Below the pieces are notes generated by a model. The model saw only the letters and a program-made list of their open reading frames with translations. It did no database searches and had not been told where the DNA came from. From positions 15,053,905 through 15,117,904 of the forward strand of contig OU744451.1 of assembly GCA_916610825.1 (NCBI GenBank): a stretch of 64,000 bases of DNA, in the 5' to 3' direction. The DNA comes from Haliclystus octoradiatus (taxonomy: Eukaryota > Cnidaria > Staurozoa > Stauromedusae > Haliclystidae). The number at the start of each line of letters is the position of its first letter. The stretch's first letter is position 1. Shown in pieces: positions 50,201 through 62,988 of this stretch. A program made the position numbers and the translations under genes.

Positions 50201-53200
50201 TAGACTTGAATATAGTTTAAAAACAAATGCTACATCAATTTTTTATCAATAACAGTAGGCCTTTAGTAAAATTATTATGATGACGATTTAAATAGATAGC
50301 CTACCCTACCAATTACGTTCAATCAGTATCAATTTACTTGTTTTGTATTAGGCCTATGAAATTATAAAAGTAGGAGTGTATTTCAACTTGAATTATAGAA
50401 ATGTTTCAATCACCTCAAGGTGGACCCTTCGTGGACTCCTTGTGCCATGGATTGTAGGTATTATAAGGAATGCGATCACAAGCGCACGCCTAAACGCTTC
50501 GACGCGTGCAATTGATCGCACGCCAAAATGTTTAAAAAATGTATATTATTTGTTATTGTTGATTTTCCAATGAACTTCAATCTACTATTTTTTAATTCAA
50601 CTTGCTGGGAAATTATTCGAACAGAGAGACATGCTCCATTCCATCGAGCTAGGATTTACTAGCAAATGTGATGTCAAAAAGAGTAAATTTGCATTGCCAT
50701 GACAACTGATAATCATGATGCATGTTTGTCATGACAACAATTATCTGATGGTGTGCAATAGCTCGCCTTGATCATTTTAGGCAGGCGTTTTGCAGGATAC
50801 CAGAATGTCACAAACACATAAGCCTTCAGGGAACCGGGCATAATTTGGTTTTCAATAAAGCTTAGGCCTATTATTTAAAAAAATTGTAATCCAAAATAGC
50901 TGAAATTTGATTTGTTGTTTTCAAGTTTGATCACATGAGTTTCAAATAAAGGCAAATTTGAAATCAAAACTTTTGAAATGAAACCAATATAATTGAAAAC
51001 CTTCTGATTTTGTGCTAGGTGCAGTCACATGTCCAATATCGACACACCAAACACAGATCTATGCTAAATAATTGCACATCCTAATCCCATTTTATACTTT
51101 GTTGAAAGTCCAATTCGTATTTTGAGAATAGGATGATGATCGTAATGTGTAAGAATTTAGACACTGTGTGAAGCTAATTCTTGACATTATTTCCCATTTC
51201 TATGACCATATATTTTATTCTTGTAATACTTTATAAAGTACTTACGTCCACTGTCTAGCTCTTTATGACAGTTTGCAGGATGCTCTATTAAATAATGACT
51301 GAATCCTCTCCCATTCACATATTTTACTCAATCCAAAGAACATGCAAAACTTCATATAGTAATTTCCAATTTCTATTTTCTTTGTTTTCAAGGATGAAGA
51401 TGGACATCCAGGTAAATAGACTTCAACATCTAAACATTTTGATTATGCACGTTTTCAATTGAATAAAATGATAGGTTTATACTCCCTTAATAATTGAATG
51501 TCTGGAGTATATCTGAACATTTGAATTATTAAAATATTTATATTATAATTAACTATGGGCGTTAGCCTATACACACAGATTGTCTATTCTCAAATGCTAT
51601 TCCGTAATTTGTTTCGTCTTCATATAATTGAACATCTGAGTTACAATAGTTTCTCGTGAACTTGATGTTTTCAATTGTTGTTATAGATGGCTAATATTAT
51701 TGTCCTAAATCTAATCTAGCTTCAACGATGCCCTTCCCTTGCTACTGCAGTATATAAAGCTTAAAAAAATACTGCATTACTGATCAATAGCAACTACCAA
51801 CCATTGAAGTGTCAATGACTGAATTGGTTCTTTCCTTGACTGATCTTTGATACGCCGCAATTTGACGAGTGGTATGCGGGACTTATATCCTTTGTACAGC
51901 TCTGTATGTATTGTTCTGGCAAATTATCACACATTTGATGTACGGGAAAAACGGGGTCCAACATTACGTAAATTAATGAAAGATGCAACATGCAAGCCAA
52001 AGTAAAATGAATTAAATCTATATGGAAACTTATGGTTATTAAATCAAGTCGATTAACTGATGCTTGTCAAAAATTACAAACTTATTTCAACATCATCATT
52101 CAATATACAGATGTCAAAATTATCTGTAAATGTTTTTACCCTTGAGGATTGTTATTGTGTCATTGTGAATGCTTTGGGATTACCATCAACAAGTTCAGCA
52201 GTTCCTCATGTACAAGAACAAGGGACATATTTATTCAGAATATAGTAACGTTTAAGTGTAATGTTTATCATTCCCACAATTAATCATATTTCAATCTCTA
52301 TTTCGATCTCCATAAGCTCTCGCTAATATGTTTTGTGATGCGTTCACTGGTGACTGGAATACTCAGATAAAACTACGTGATTGAAGAGATTTTGTTGGCG
52401 GTTTCTTTGTTCTCGAGAATAATAGAATTGCCAAAGGACACAAATCTCACTTACAAACATATCAAAACCGTCATAGTAAAAAGTGAGACTTGGGCAAGTC
52501 AAGTTCTTTCCCAGAGAGAACTCCTCCTTATATAGGCCTAGGCCTACTTATTTAATTGTCTATTGTTATCAATTTATTATTCTAATAGGCTACCGTCTAT
52601 TAGATGTGATATTTTATGCTAAGCTACTGTTTAGTTTTGTTCTTTGTATTTGTTCCTTGATTTTGTCAGTTGTGTTATGTCAGACTATAAAAATGTTTCT
52701 GTTGTGTATTTTCAACAGCTAAAGAAAAATTGGAGCAAGCTGCTCATTATCCTTTATTTGGGACTCTCACATCTATGCAATTTGTCCGTTTACCAGACAG
52801 CCCGAGGGATTCTCTTGTTTTGAGTTTCAAAGATGCAAAGGTACAATTTAGATCTTGTGATTGGTTATGTTTGATCTGTTTAAAGGCATAAAACTGAGCA
52901 ACAACCTTTGTGCTCCCTCAGTTTTTAGATATGCACTGATTCATTAGCCTACACTACTTGTGGCTTGAAAATGGCATTCACTTTTCAGCTTTGAACCTGC
53001 AAGGTGCAACGGTCAAATTTTGTATGCTTTTAAGTAGTTGAATACATCCAACACAGATATTAGCAATCTCCACTGATTGTTTTCTTAGTTTAATTTAATC
53101 TGTAATTTTTTCTATTTGGCGATTGTTTTTGTAATTCTCCACTAAATAAAATGTGATTAGCTTTGTTATCACCACTTTGAAAAGGTCTTGCGTTGAAAAG

Positions 53201-56200
53201 AATTAAATTTCCCAATATTTTATGTTTTATCAACAGTTCTTAAAATGATCATGAATGTGCTCTTGAAGTGTTAAATATTTGGATAATTTTGTATTCATGA
53301 ACTGTCCATATAGAGTCAATAATGAACTGTTCATTAACTCCTTGACTGTTTATTGCAGTGGGTGGCTATGTTGATGTTTTCTTGATGCCATTTTATCAGA
53401 ATTACTTGAAAAAATATTTAATTAGATTACAAATTACTTTTACTAAAAATTCAAAAATTACATTACTAATTACTTTTCAGAAAAAAAGTTATTAATTACA
53501 AATTGTTAATTACTTCGTCGAAAAAAGTAATTAATTTCTAATTACTTTGTTACTTTTGGAATATTTATCAAAACATTTCTGTCCGTAAAGATTCAAAATT
53601 ATATGTAGGCCTATTTTAGGCTAGACAGGAAGCGTTTATTATAATATGTTTAGTGACTGTAGCTGAACCATAATAGTCAAACAACATTGAATAAATCAAA
53701 ACTTTGAACGACCAAACAATAACTAAACACAGGTAAAAAAGAAATTACAAAATAAATGAACTTTTTCCGAATAGTTTGGTCAGATTAATGTAATTAATCT
53801 CAGTGTCACGTTTTATGTTTGAACATGATTTTTTCTGGCGAAAAATTGTTGCAAAGATGACGAGTTTTTCATCGATAAAATATCAAATTACTCATTCATA
53901 AGTCAAAAACATTTGCGTGTTTTTCTCATCAACTCCAAATGTGTTGACATTTTCATCTTTGAACAATAGAAGTGTCAAATGGCGTGACGAATAAATTCTA
54001 TGTAAACAATGAAATAGTTTATTTCGAAAATCTTGCCGCTGCTAATATAATTTCAAAATCAAAACATTAAGAAAACAATAGCCAACTCACACAAACAACA
54101 ATCGTTTCATAAATCGGAAATAAATTATTTTGTGAAGTAATCGGGAAGTAACGTCAATTATCGTTGCAAATACTCGTTACTTGAAAAAGTAATTAATTAC
54201 TTACTTATTACTTTTCTCAAAAATGTAATTAATTTCCCCTAAAATTACTTCAAAAGTAACGAATACCAAGTAATGCATTACTTTTGTAACGAGTACTCAC
54301 AACACTGCATTTTATGTTACTTGTGTGTTTCTTTTCAGATGTCAATTGTTGAGTATGACCCATTAACTCACGACTTAAAGACAGTCTCAATGCATTGCTA
54401 TGAGACAGAAGAGTGCAAGGTATGTGTATGCAAGAAGCATTGCAAATGCAATTATAAAACATTGTGTATTTTATTGATTGTATATGCACACATTTATTAT
54501 TATTTGCACATGCCTGCACCCAAGCTATCATAGACTCTTCTGCTGATCACAACACAATAATCTGCCTAACGTTTGAGTATTTATGAAGATTTTTAGGCCA
54601 ACTACAAAATGCAAATTAGCTCTGTAAAGTTGAATTGCAAATGTTCAACTACACCACAACATGATTATGCTTCTTACATAACATATGTACATTGGCTACA
54701 TTTACTAATAGAAACAGGGGAAAGGTCCTTCTCATCATAATACCTGAAATCAAAAATGTATACAAACCACCCTGTCATTATTTTGTGTTGTTGTTGTGAC
54801 TTTTTATTTGGTTTAATAGAGACAGACAGGAGTACCCAAGTATCACATAAATTACTTGTTACGCATTGATGATTTAGGGTGACATGACAGATGTTATTGA
54901 CATACCAATGGTCCGTTCAGATCCTGGTAACAGATGTACTGCCATGTTGATTTATGGCCATAACCTTGTGGTGCTACCATTCCGACAAGAGCCTGAAGTA
55001 GGAGATGATGATTTTGCTGTAGAAGGATCAAGGTATGGAAACAATTTGTAATAATAAACAACACCTTTTTATTATATGAGGTTAGACCTGCAAAACAGAT
55101 TTCTTGAATTTTTCAATGAAGTCTTTCATGAATACATGGCATTTAATGTTCATTTATTTTTTTTTGGTAATAAACATTAGGGGTTCATAAATATCATAAA
55201 CTATTTACTAATATGCTGTTAATGAGGCTTTTATGGAAATTTTGGAAATTTAATAAATTATTGATAGCCTAAACTGTTTTATGAGTTTGTCAACTTTTTT
55301 AATTCAGAAGGCGCATCTAACAGCTACAGCAAATTCACTGCAAGCTATGTCCATGGAATAGCCTACAGCCTACAAACTGTAAATTAAATTGTTCAACATC
55401 ACAGTAATTCAAAGTGCGCTTGTTTAATACGCTGTTGGCGCACACATGTTCATCATAGTAATCATTTCTATACATTAATTTTTTATTGATCCGCATTTAA
55501 TTGATTCGTCTGCAAAAAAATTTATCGCAAGCACAGATTGCTGATTTACTCGGCAATCATCAAACCACACCTTGAGTATGGGATTGTAGTTTGGGGCCTT
55601 AGTGCTCACATTGGATCGCTTCTAATATTACAAAAAAAATGTGTTCAGCCTGTGATGCAAGTAAGACGTTTGTGTCACAGTGAACCATTAATGAAAAAGC
55701 TTAACATTCTTCGTATTGATGATTTGTGTTTGCAAAAGTCTGCCTTATTCCTCCAAAAATGTGCCATAGACAAATGTCCCCCTCTCATGAAGTCAATATT
55801 TCATTTCAAATCTGCACATTTTTGCAAAAAAAATGTTTTCTGTGTACCATTTGCGAAAAGGTCACATTTACAATCAAGTCTTGAAGTGCAAACAATTTGT
55901 ACTTCCTAGTATATCTTTTTATTAAGTTGTATCTTAGCTGCAGCTGGATTAGATTGATGATGGGCTTGTTATTTTTTCCAACAGTGGTAAATCACCTTTA
56001 CTTTCACCCTCATACGTTGTTAACCTACTTAAACTCAACCAGAAGATTTGCAATGTGACAGACATGCAATTTCTTGATGGTTATCATGAACCAACTTTGA
56101 TGTTGCTATATGAACCTGTCCAAACTTATGCTGGGTAGGTAATCATCATTGTGTATTATACTAATAACGACAACTGTGGTTCAGCAGATGTATTATTATT

Positions 56201-59200
56201 GATGCTTTTAATTGTAGCTGTGAATATGAATTATGAAATGCAGTGAAACCTGTATATAACGGCCATATACGAGAGGTAGAAAAATTGACCACTTTAGACA
56301 GGTCGCCTTTATATACAGGTCTGATTCAATAGAAAATACTATTTTAGACATTGCAAGAGTGACCACTATAAGACAGGTGGCCGCTGTATGGAGGTGACCG
56401 CTATAACAGGTTTGACTGTGATCAAAAATTGCTGGCAATGATAAGTGATCTGGTACGTATTTTGCATTTTTCATCACTGTTAGATTTAAATCCTGGGTAT
56501 TCTTAGGCTGATTCACCTTAAAAGCTAATTAGACAATCAGAATAATTTTTGTTGTTGTTGTCAAATTCAAACAAAAATATCTTTATATATACTAATTTGT
56601 GTCTTTTGAATTTTATTGAAAGTACAGATTCATGTAGGTCAATGAAAATGTTTAAAGTATATATCCCGGATATTGAAAGATAGCTTCTTTAGATAGAGAA
56701 AAATTTTCTATTCGTACATGGTCTTCTTGTGCTTTTACTTTGCGCGATCATTTCTCCTTCAAAAATGCAGTGAAAGTAACGATTTTGGATAAATTTTGTG
56801 TCTTACTGTTTTTCCTCCAACAGGATCCCGTATATTGATTAAATATAGCTCAAAATCTTGAGCTGAACGTTGAAAACATCATTCCGAAAGCAGATTGCCA
56901 TCTGGTTCAGCTGTATTTTTATTTAGAGACAGTTAAGTAAAATATTTAGTGTTTTTTCCGGTGTAAACCCTCTTGTGGAAAATAAACGGGTTTCTGCTCG
57001 GCGAAAAAGAATGAGACACAAAATCGTAACTTTGATTGCATTTTTGAGCAGGAAATGCTTGCGCAAAGTAAAAGTACAAGAAGATCATGTACGAATAGAA
57101 AATTGTTCTCTATTTATAGGAGCAATCTCCCAATATCCGGGATATACACTTTAAGGAACCAGAACTTGGAATCCCAGGGAATATTTATTTTATCTACCTA
57201 ACCTGGCAATTCAATATACTCTATCACAATATTTGTGAATAACTATTGATATTTATGACACACTCACAGACATACACATATACACTCATACCCGATGTTA
57301 TTCAGTACGGTAAATCCTGGTAGTATGCCGATGATACGCAGCATGCTCATACCTTCAATCCAAAAAACATCAATTCGCATATCAAAGCCAGTGGAAAAAT
57401 CAATATTGACTTTTATAAAATCATTGAATGTGATACTGATCGCTGATTGGTTATTGTTGATGTTTGTGTCAGGCTGCGTAAAATCGTAAAATTACGGCTT
57501 TTGGTTTGATGCCCCAAAATGAAACAATTTAGCAACAAAAACAAAATGGCGTTCATATGAAGAAAGCTTTACTTGATAGAGCGCTCAGAAATAACCTTTA
57601 GCGTATTAAAATTAAAATTAGCAACACAAAACACAATAATTTTGAAACACAATCATCAAGTAAACATTTATCTATAAAATTCCCGTGTTCAATGTTTATG
57701 TTTGTAGTCCATACAGCAGTTTTGTTTTGTTGAGAAACACCAAAGCGGCATGTTACGATACGTTAAATTTCAGTATTTCACTGCTTCGAAAGCATAAACA
57801 CATAGGATCCTGTATTCGAGTAGCTGAATAATACTTTAAATCTTCTATATGAATAATGTATTCAGACTTAACCAATGCCATTTGCGTTTATTTTCAATCT
57901 ATTATACTCCCTTTTTATAAATTGTCGTAGCTTTCTCAAATGTCACAACGTGTTTCTATTGAAAATCCGCGCTAGTTCTAGTCTCTACAATGACGTCATT
58001 TTAGGAGAATTTAGATATGATCATCATTTTGAGCTTTTCAATGTCAAAATAAACTGGTCATTTATTTTATAAAACAAGTAGAAAACGGTTATCTGTGTTA
58101 AGTACTCTGATCCGAACACTTTGGGTGCTATGAGACACTCAAGAGGCCAAAATCACTTGCCTATCTGCTCGTGATTTTTTAAGCCTCTTTCATGTCTCAT
58201 TACGCACCCAGCGTGTTCGTATGAGAGTACATAAAACTCAGCACCGTTTTCTATTAGTTAAGTATAGAATTCGAAATTTGTGCCAAATCAACTTCATTTC
58301 GCCAAATATTTTGAAAAGCAAAGCTATGTGTTTAAGCCACAAACAAGTATTAACATCAAGTATCAACCCTACCATAACATTAAAGAACAAATCGATTACA
58401 GAGTACAATCAAGGCCTATCTGTCATGAAATCTGATGAAATTGATATGAAGTATCGCGCATGATATCAACAAAAAGCAGTTAACGTAAAATTGCTCTCAG
58501 CGAAAAGAGCCACTACTCTAGAAATAGAGGGATGGTACAGGTGCCTTCAGTGGGGCGATACCATCTCAATTACTCACAGTTTTACAGCTACAGAAAGCAG
58601 ATCGAAAGTTGGAAAAGAAATACCGGTACCATTCAAAATGATTAAAACAGTAATAGAATCAATGATAATCCAGTCAATGATAATGCATTACCTGTTTGGA
58701 AAACATTGCTGTTGTGAATCTTTGTTTGTTTGTTGCGAAGCAGCATTTCTAGCAAAAGATTAAATAATTTAGGACCCTGTACCACCTGTTTACAACACCA
58801 GACAAAAAGATGAATCACGCTTACCTTGTGTAGCAACTAATCGTGTTAAACGCAGTTTTACTTTTCAAGGGGGTCAAACTTCTTCAGAAGTATGTGCTTG
58901 TGCATTTACCAACAAATCAATTCAAAATGACAAATTTCAAGCAAGTTATCGGATGTTGTATATACATAATTTAATCATTATTTTCCAAAAGCATTGTTCA
59001 TTATTCATTAGTCATAGAGGTAGTAATTATGTACACTTTTTAATTATTGCATGTAAGAAATTAATGATTATGAAATCTTATAATCAAAACAAAAAACCAA
59101 TACAGATATATTTTATCACACATCGAAAAGCATTATCGCAATCTATAAATAACATCTGAATATAAATATGTAATATTTTAAAACTGTAAACTATTTATAT

Positions 59201-62200
59201 GTCTTTAATAAACTGCAGTATATTTTGCCTATATAAACTTTAATCAATCAATTGATCAATCACTCATACATAATATTCATCATATTCATGCTATTTGCAT
59301 TATTCTAGAACTGACCATTGTATTTTGTTTGTTTCTAGGCGGATTGCTGTTAGACAAGATACTCATTTTGTTGCTGCAATCTCGTTAAATATGAGAGAAA
59401 AAGTCAGTCCTATTATTTGGACTGTATCAGGTCTACCATTTGATGCAAATCAAATATTACCTGTGCCAAGGCCATTAGGTAAGATAGATGAACATGTTGT
59501 TGTTGTCCTTCTCGGTATGCTCTATCTTGATATTAGAAATAGCATTTGCACTGGCCTACGGATAGTTATATGTCATTAGCTTAGCTAAGTAGCATCTCTT
59601 GCAAGAATTGGTTTGATGCAATCTGTCATTGTCATTTTGGGTGTGGAAACATTTGTTTCTATAATGTAGTAGCCCTAAAGGGAGTAGTTTAACCGTAGCC
59701 TGGTCGCTTTATCATGTTGATAGGCTCTTCTTTTTGCAACGCCTATTCCGTGGATCTGTTATATATTTCTAGAGTCACAAATAACTTTTTCAAGGCTTTA
59801 TGTAGTTTTTGTATGAAATTTTGTCTACTATGTGACTCTTGTTAACTATTTGTAGCACTTTTTCGCTTTGATATTTATCCTTTTCTCATTGTTTCCACAC
59901 ACAAGCTTCCACCTTGTTTCTATTAGGATGAAATTAAAAAAGATATATAGTGCCTGCGCAGATGTGCATGTATTTTGGAGTACCATTATCTGATAATCTG
60001 ATGCCCATCAAAAATGACCCGGCAAAATATTGAATTAAAATCATTCAGATCAAGCCTCGACTTTTGAGTATATTAAGAGACAGCTGATGATAAAGATCTC
60101 CAAAATGTGCAACCTAGTATTGTCTTATTGTTTCAGGTGGTGTTTTGGTTCTTTGCAACAATTCTTTTATTTATCTCAATCAAAGTGCACCACCCTATGG
60201 AGTCTCGCTAAATAGTATGACTGATAACAGCACTTTGTTCCCACTTAGTAAGTATGGCCCTCGATAACTCATTAATTTACTGGTATTTTCTAAAAAGGAG
60301 CCTGTCACTCCATAATTGTTTGCTCGTCTTAATTTTCCAGGACCGCAAATGGATGCTGTTGTGACACTTGAAAATTCTCTAGCCACTTTTTTATCAAATA
60401 CACAAGTTGTGCTGTCTCTGAAGGGAGGAGAAATGTATGTTATTGACTTATTAGATAAATTGTATAATAATGAAATCGATTTGATCAAACAGGAAGGCAA
60501 AAACAAAAACTCCAACATCATTTGCCGCGGTAAGCTCGTGATTTGCTGATGCCTTCTAATTTCTCCTTGCGTGTCCTTTAGTGCACCAAGTTTCAATAGC
60601 TCATAGGTAACTGTTGCTTGAGATTATTTCAAATCGATTCTTATTGGATAATGATTGTGTGTTAGATCAACATTGTGCTATTATCAAACTATGTAGTCGC
60701 ATTAAGCATTAAATCACAATATTCATTTTAAACATATTGTTATAGTCAATAATCATCATCAACACCATCATTTATTCATAAATACCTGAGACGTGTACAT
60801 GAACTGATAACAAAATTCACTGAAATTCTGTTTTGGAAAATTCCAGCCAGTTTTCTGGCTTTCGGTTTGGCCAAAATTTGGTTATGTTTCGGTTATTTCG
60901 ACCATTTTCTATAGACACATAACATGTAATAAATAACCATATTTTATAACAGAAATCAACAGATTCATCATAAAGATATTACTGTCTTCAATGAACTTAG
61001 AAAATAGAACCCTAGAAAGTTTTCCTGCAATTAATCATCAGATCTGTGCTAAAGATTTGTTAAGACATGTTCAGGGTTTTATTAAAATAGGGGATTCCGG
61101 AACTGAGAGTTTCAGAAGGAGGGAGATGCCAACAGTTGTATTCGCGTTGTTGCAATCAGAACAAAAATCCATGTCGTTCTTTTCTTTGGGAGATAAACAA
61201 AAGGAGGTGCAATTTTACCATATTTTATATCCATAGCCCCTAAAATAATAGGCTATGGAAACGTTTCGATGATGCAATCACCAGAAAATTTTTAGAAACA
61301 ACAATTAAAATTCCGGATTGTAAAATATTTTATCGGACCCCTGACATGTTTGTTTCGGGAAAATTATGTTTATTTAAACATTTTTGAGGTTTTAATACAA
61401 TTGCATTAAATGATCCAAAGAAACAGTGGTGGCTTAATTTTGTTTTCTGTTTATTATTCTCAATAGAAAAAAATATTGTGCTCTTTCACCTTCGCAATTC
61501 AATTGATTTAGTTTACGAACAAGTGCTACCCTAACGGAGAAAAGATGCAATTGGCTGCCTTGCGTGATTAAACATGAACTAAAAGAAGAGCAATCACTTG
61601 TGTTGATAGTCAATTTGTTTTTAAAAAATTTAGTGATAACTCATTTAGTTTTAACTCATTTAGTGATAAAATCTTGTATAAAAACTTCAATCAGTGATCA
61701 AGTGTTGTATTAAGAAAGTTCTAACAAAAGAAAAAAAAATGAAGAAATAACACCAAAATTTAGCCAATTTCGTGCCACCCATACCGGCAATTTCTGTTTT
61801 TCGGTCACCGCCGGAATAGCGTTCCGGTGCATTCCTAACAGTATATACTGTTACAATATATATGACCGTTACCATGCATTTGTGTCAAGGTTCACAAAGA
61901 TATTCACCCACAAACATTATAGTGCATTGTGAATATTCTGAATTTCTGATGATATGATATGCCTATCTGATTTTATATCTTTCATTCCAGTTATGTTGTT
62001 ACAATACTCACAGACGGATTACGTGCTGTACATGGTTTCACATTTGAGAAAGCTGCTGGTAGTGTTCTGGCCTCGTGTGTGAGTGTTAAGATAACTTCTC
62101 CATTTATTAATACATGGTATATGTGATTGTGAATGTTTTAGAAATTTACCAATTTTGATGACTTAATCAAGTAACAAATTCATTGTCATTAAAATAACAT

Positions 62201-62988
62201 TACGACTCTTTTGAATGGTAGTATTTGCTCAGTAAATACTTCTATTTATTTGACCCTCTTCCTCATTTTCCGAAAGTAATCAAGTGTTGTCAGTTATATT
62301 GAATGCATACTTGACTAGTCATTCACTGCTATAGTAACCCTTGTTACAAAACAAAGCATTGTAGGCCTAAGCATTTGGTAAGCAAGTCAAATTAAATATG
62401 TAAGTAGCCTAGAGTAGAAACCATTTATAACGTCACTTTTTGTAACAGATTACTGTTTGTAGCATACAAATTTATTGTTCCCTGCATGTTTTAGTAGGTT
62501 TTCTCTTACCGGTAACAGTTATCGGTTGAAGCATCACTGTTTATTACGGATTATCTCTCATAACTTCACACGTTCTTCCTCCCGTGAACCTTCGTCATTT
62601 TCTATTTTTCCATTGTTATGATATAATATTGGCCATAACGTCACATCGCCTATAACATACTTTTTAGATTCCCTAGGGGTGCCGTTATAAACAGCTTCTA
62701 CTGTAGTATAATTTATTGCACTGAACTTTCTGTTTCCAGATATGTAAATTAAAAAATGGCTTCTTGTTCTTTGGCTCTTGCCTTGGCAACTCATTGCTGC
62801 TAAAATATCAAGTAAAAGATCAACAAACTGAAACAATTGGTAAATATATAATTATCTTCTTATCTTTCATGATGATTTCTTTTTTGGATTTTAATTGTCC
62901 GCTGTTTTTTGTATTAAATAGTTTTTATTATTAGAGGGTTAATTGTTTATTTTTTCATTTCCTTCTAGAAGCTGCAGCTGAACTTGAG
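47282..62988 (+). CDS. CPSF1: Cleavage and polyadenylation specificity factor subunit 1 (5' part)
   Basis: Coding exons: 47282-47425, 51393-51411, 52719-52840, 54339-54419, 54878-55032, 55985-56134, 59339-59478, 60137-60247, 60341-60434, 61991-62078, 62740-62839, 62969-62988. Phases agree throughout, giving 408 codons; vertebrate CPSF1 has about 1440 residues, so the rest lies beyond the window. The N-terminus ([26 protein letters not shown]) and later blocks ([75 protein letters not shown]) are those of CPSF160. It is the nuclear beta-propeller scaffold that, with WDR33 and CPSF4, recognises AAUAAA in pre-mRNA. The 19-bp exon 2 and 20-bp exon 12 are the least certain. Intron 9 has a second reading beyond the donor (see findings). 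Confidence 0.93.
47750..48730. mobile_element. Non-autonomous DNA transposon with 9-bp target-site duplication
   Basis: Both ends are flanked by TTAATCTAT (47741-47749 and 48731-48739). The termini are inverted repeats: left CGCGGTGGATATTGTTCCGG, right the complement of CCGGAACATTATCCACTTCG; inner blocks (TAATGTTCCGTGCGTC..., GCGCATGCG) are also inverted. There is no transposase. A 9-bp duplication is typical of Mutator-like elements (established), but the family is not proven. In CPSF1 intron 1. Confidence 0.85.
48278..48633 (+). repeat. 178-bp perfect tandem duplication
   Basis: 48278-48455 is repeated directly at 48456-48633 with no difference that I can see. It lies inside the 981-bp transposon and is therefore younger than the insertion or carried by this subfamily. 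Confidence 0.93.
49197..49388. mobile_element. 192-bp palindromic MITE-like element
   Basis: Left arm ATAGTCTATAATTACTCACC...GAGCTAATTAGAG...GGCTCC mirrors the right arm GAGCC...CTCTAATTAGC...GGTGAATAATTCCTGGACTAT across a short loop. In CPSF1 intron 1. Target-site duplication unclear. Confidence 0.75.
49389..51392 (+). other. Rest of CPSF1 intron 1
   Basis: AT-rich sequence. It holds the repeat copy at 51025-51250; the short ORF at 50376-50573 has no support. Confidence 0.55.
51025..51250. repeat. Dispersed repeat, copy 2 (shared with 46310-46535)
   Basis: Same orientation and block order as the copy near the PRMT7 start. It ends about 140 bp before the tiny CPSF1 exon 2. Confidence 0.7.
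53397..54307. mobile_element. 911-bp non-autonomous hAT element with 8-bp target-site duplication
   Basis: Flanked by CATTTTAT at 53389-53396 and 54308-54315. It begins CAGAATTACTTG and ends GAGTACTCACAACACTG (complement CAGTGTTGTGAGTACTC). Both subterminal regions are full of AAGTAATTAATTAC-type words in opposite orientation. An 8-bp duplication and CAG termini are hAT features. No transposase. It ends 31 bp before CPSF1 exon 4. Confidence 0.85.
55512..55909 (+). pseudogene. Fragment of a non-LTR retrotransposon reverse transcriptase
   Basis: The frame begins with [20 protein letters not shown] and continues with [21 protein letters not shown], the C-terminal thumb region of Jockey/CR1-like LINE reverse transcriptases. 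The catalytic YxDD part and the endonuclease are absent: a 5'-truncated insertion, usual for LINEs. It ends 75 bp before CPSF1 exon 6. Confidence 0.85.
56241..56418. mobile_element. 178-bp pogo/Tigger-like MITE
   Basis: Ends CAGTGAAACCTGTATATAAC and complement of GCTATAACAGGTTTGACTG, with internal CGGCC/GGTGGCCGC and GACAGGT blocks in mirror order. Termini of the form CAGTnAAACCT are typical of pogo/Tigger elements. Expected TA duplication not evident. Confidence 0.65.
56656..57150. mobile_element. 495-bp MITE with TTAA target site
   Basis: Flanked by TTAA (56652-56655 and 57151-57154). Termini AGTATATATCCCGGATATTG and the complement of CAATATCCGGGATATACACT extend into inverted arms of about 150 bp with shared blocks such as TTTCTATTCGTACATG and TTTTACTTTGCGC. 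TTAA duplication indicates mobilisation by a piggyBac or Kolobok transposase (established for those families). Confidence 0.85.
57412..58262. mobile_element. Interspersed foldback repeat, copy 2 (CPSF1 intron)
   Basis: Collinear with 22690-23290. Its terminal hairpin (about 58074-58262) has arms AGTAGAAAACGG...AAGTACTCTGATCCGAACAC...GGGTGC and the matching complement GCACCC...GTGTTCGTATGAGAGTAC...CGTTTTCTATT. Confidence 0.75.
58263..59338 (+). other. Rest of CPSF1 intron 6
   Basis: AT-rich, only short ORFs without family resemblance. Confidence 0.55.
60435..61990 (+). other. CPSF1 intron 9
   Basis: About 1.55 kb. The frame of exon 9 stays open after its GTATGT donor up to a second GTAAGC donor at 60530, but only splicing at 60434 restores the conserved reading KGGEIYVVT. 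The remainder is AT-rich without recognised features. Confidence 0.6.

Noticed and set aside
60435..60549. Extension of CPSF1 exon 9 to the stop at 60549
   Set aside because: The next exon begins T-TAT-GTT-GTT and joins in frame only with the donor at 60434, giving the conserved KGGEIYVVT.
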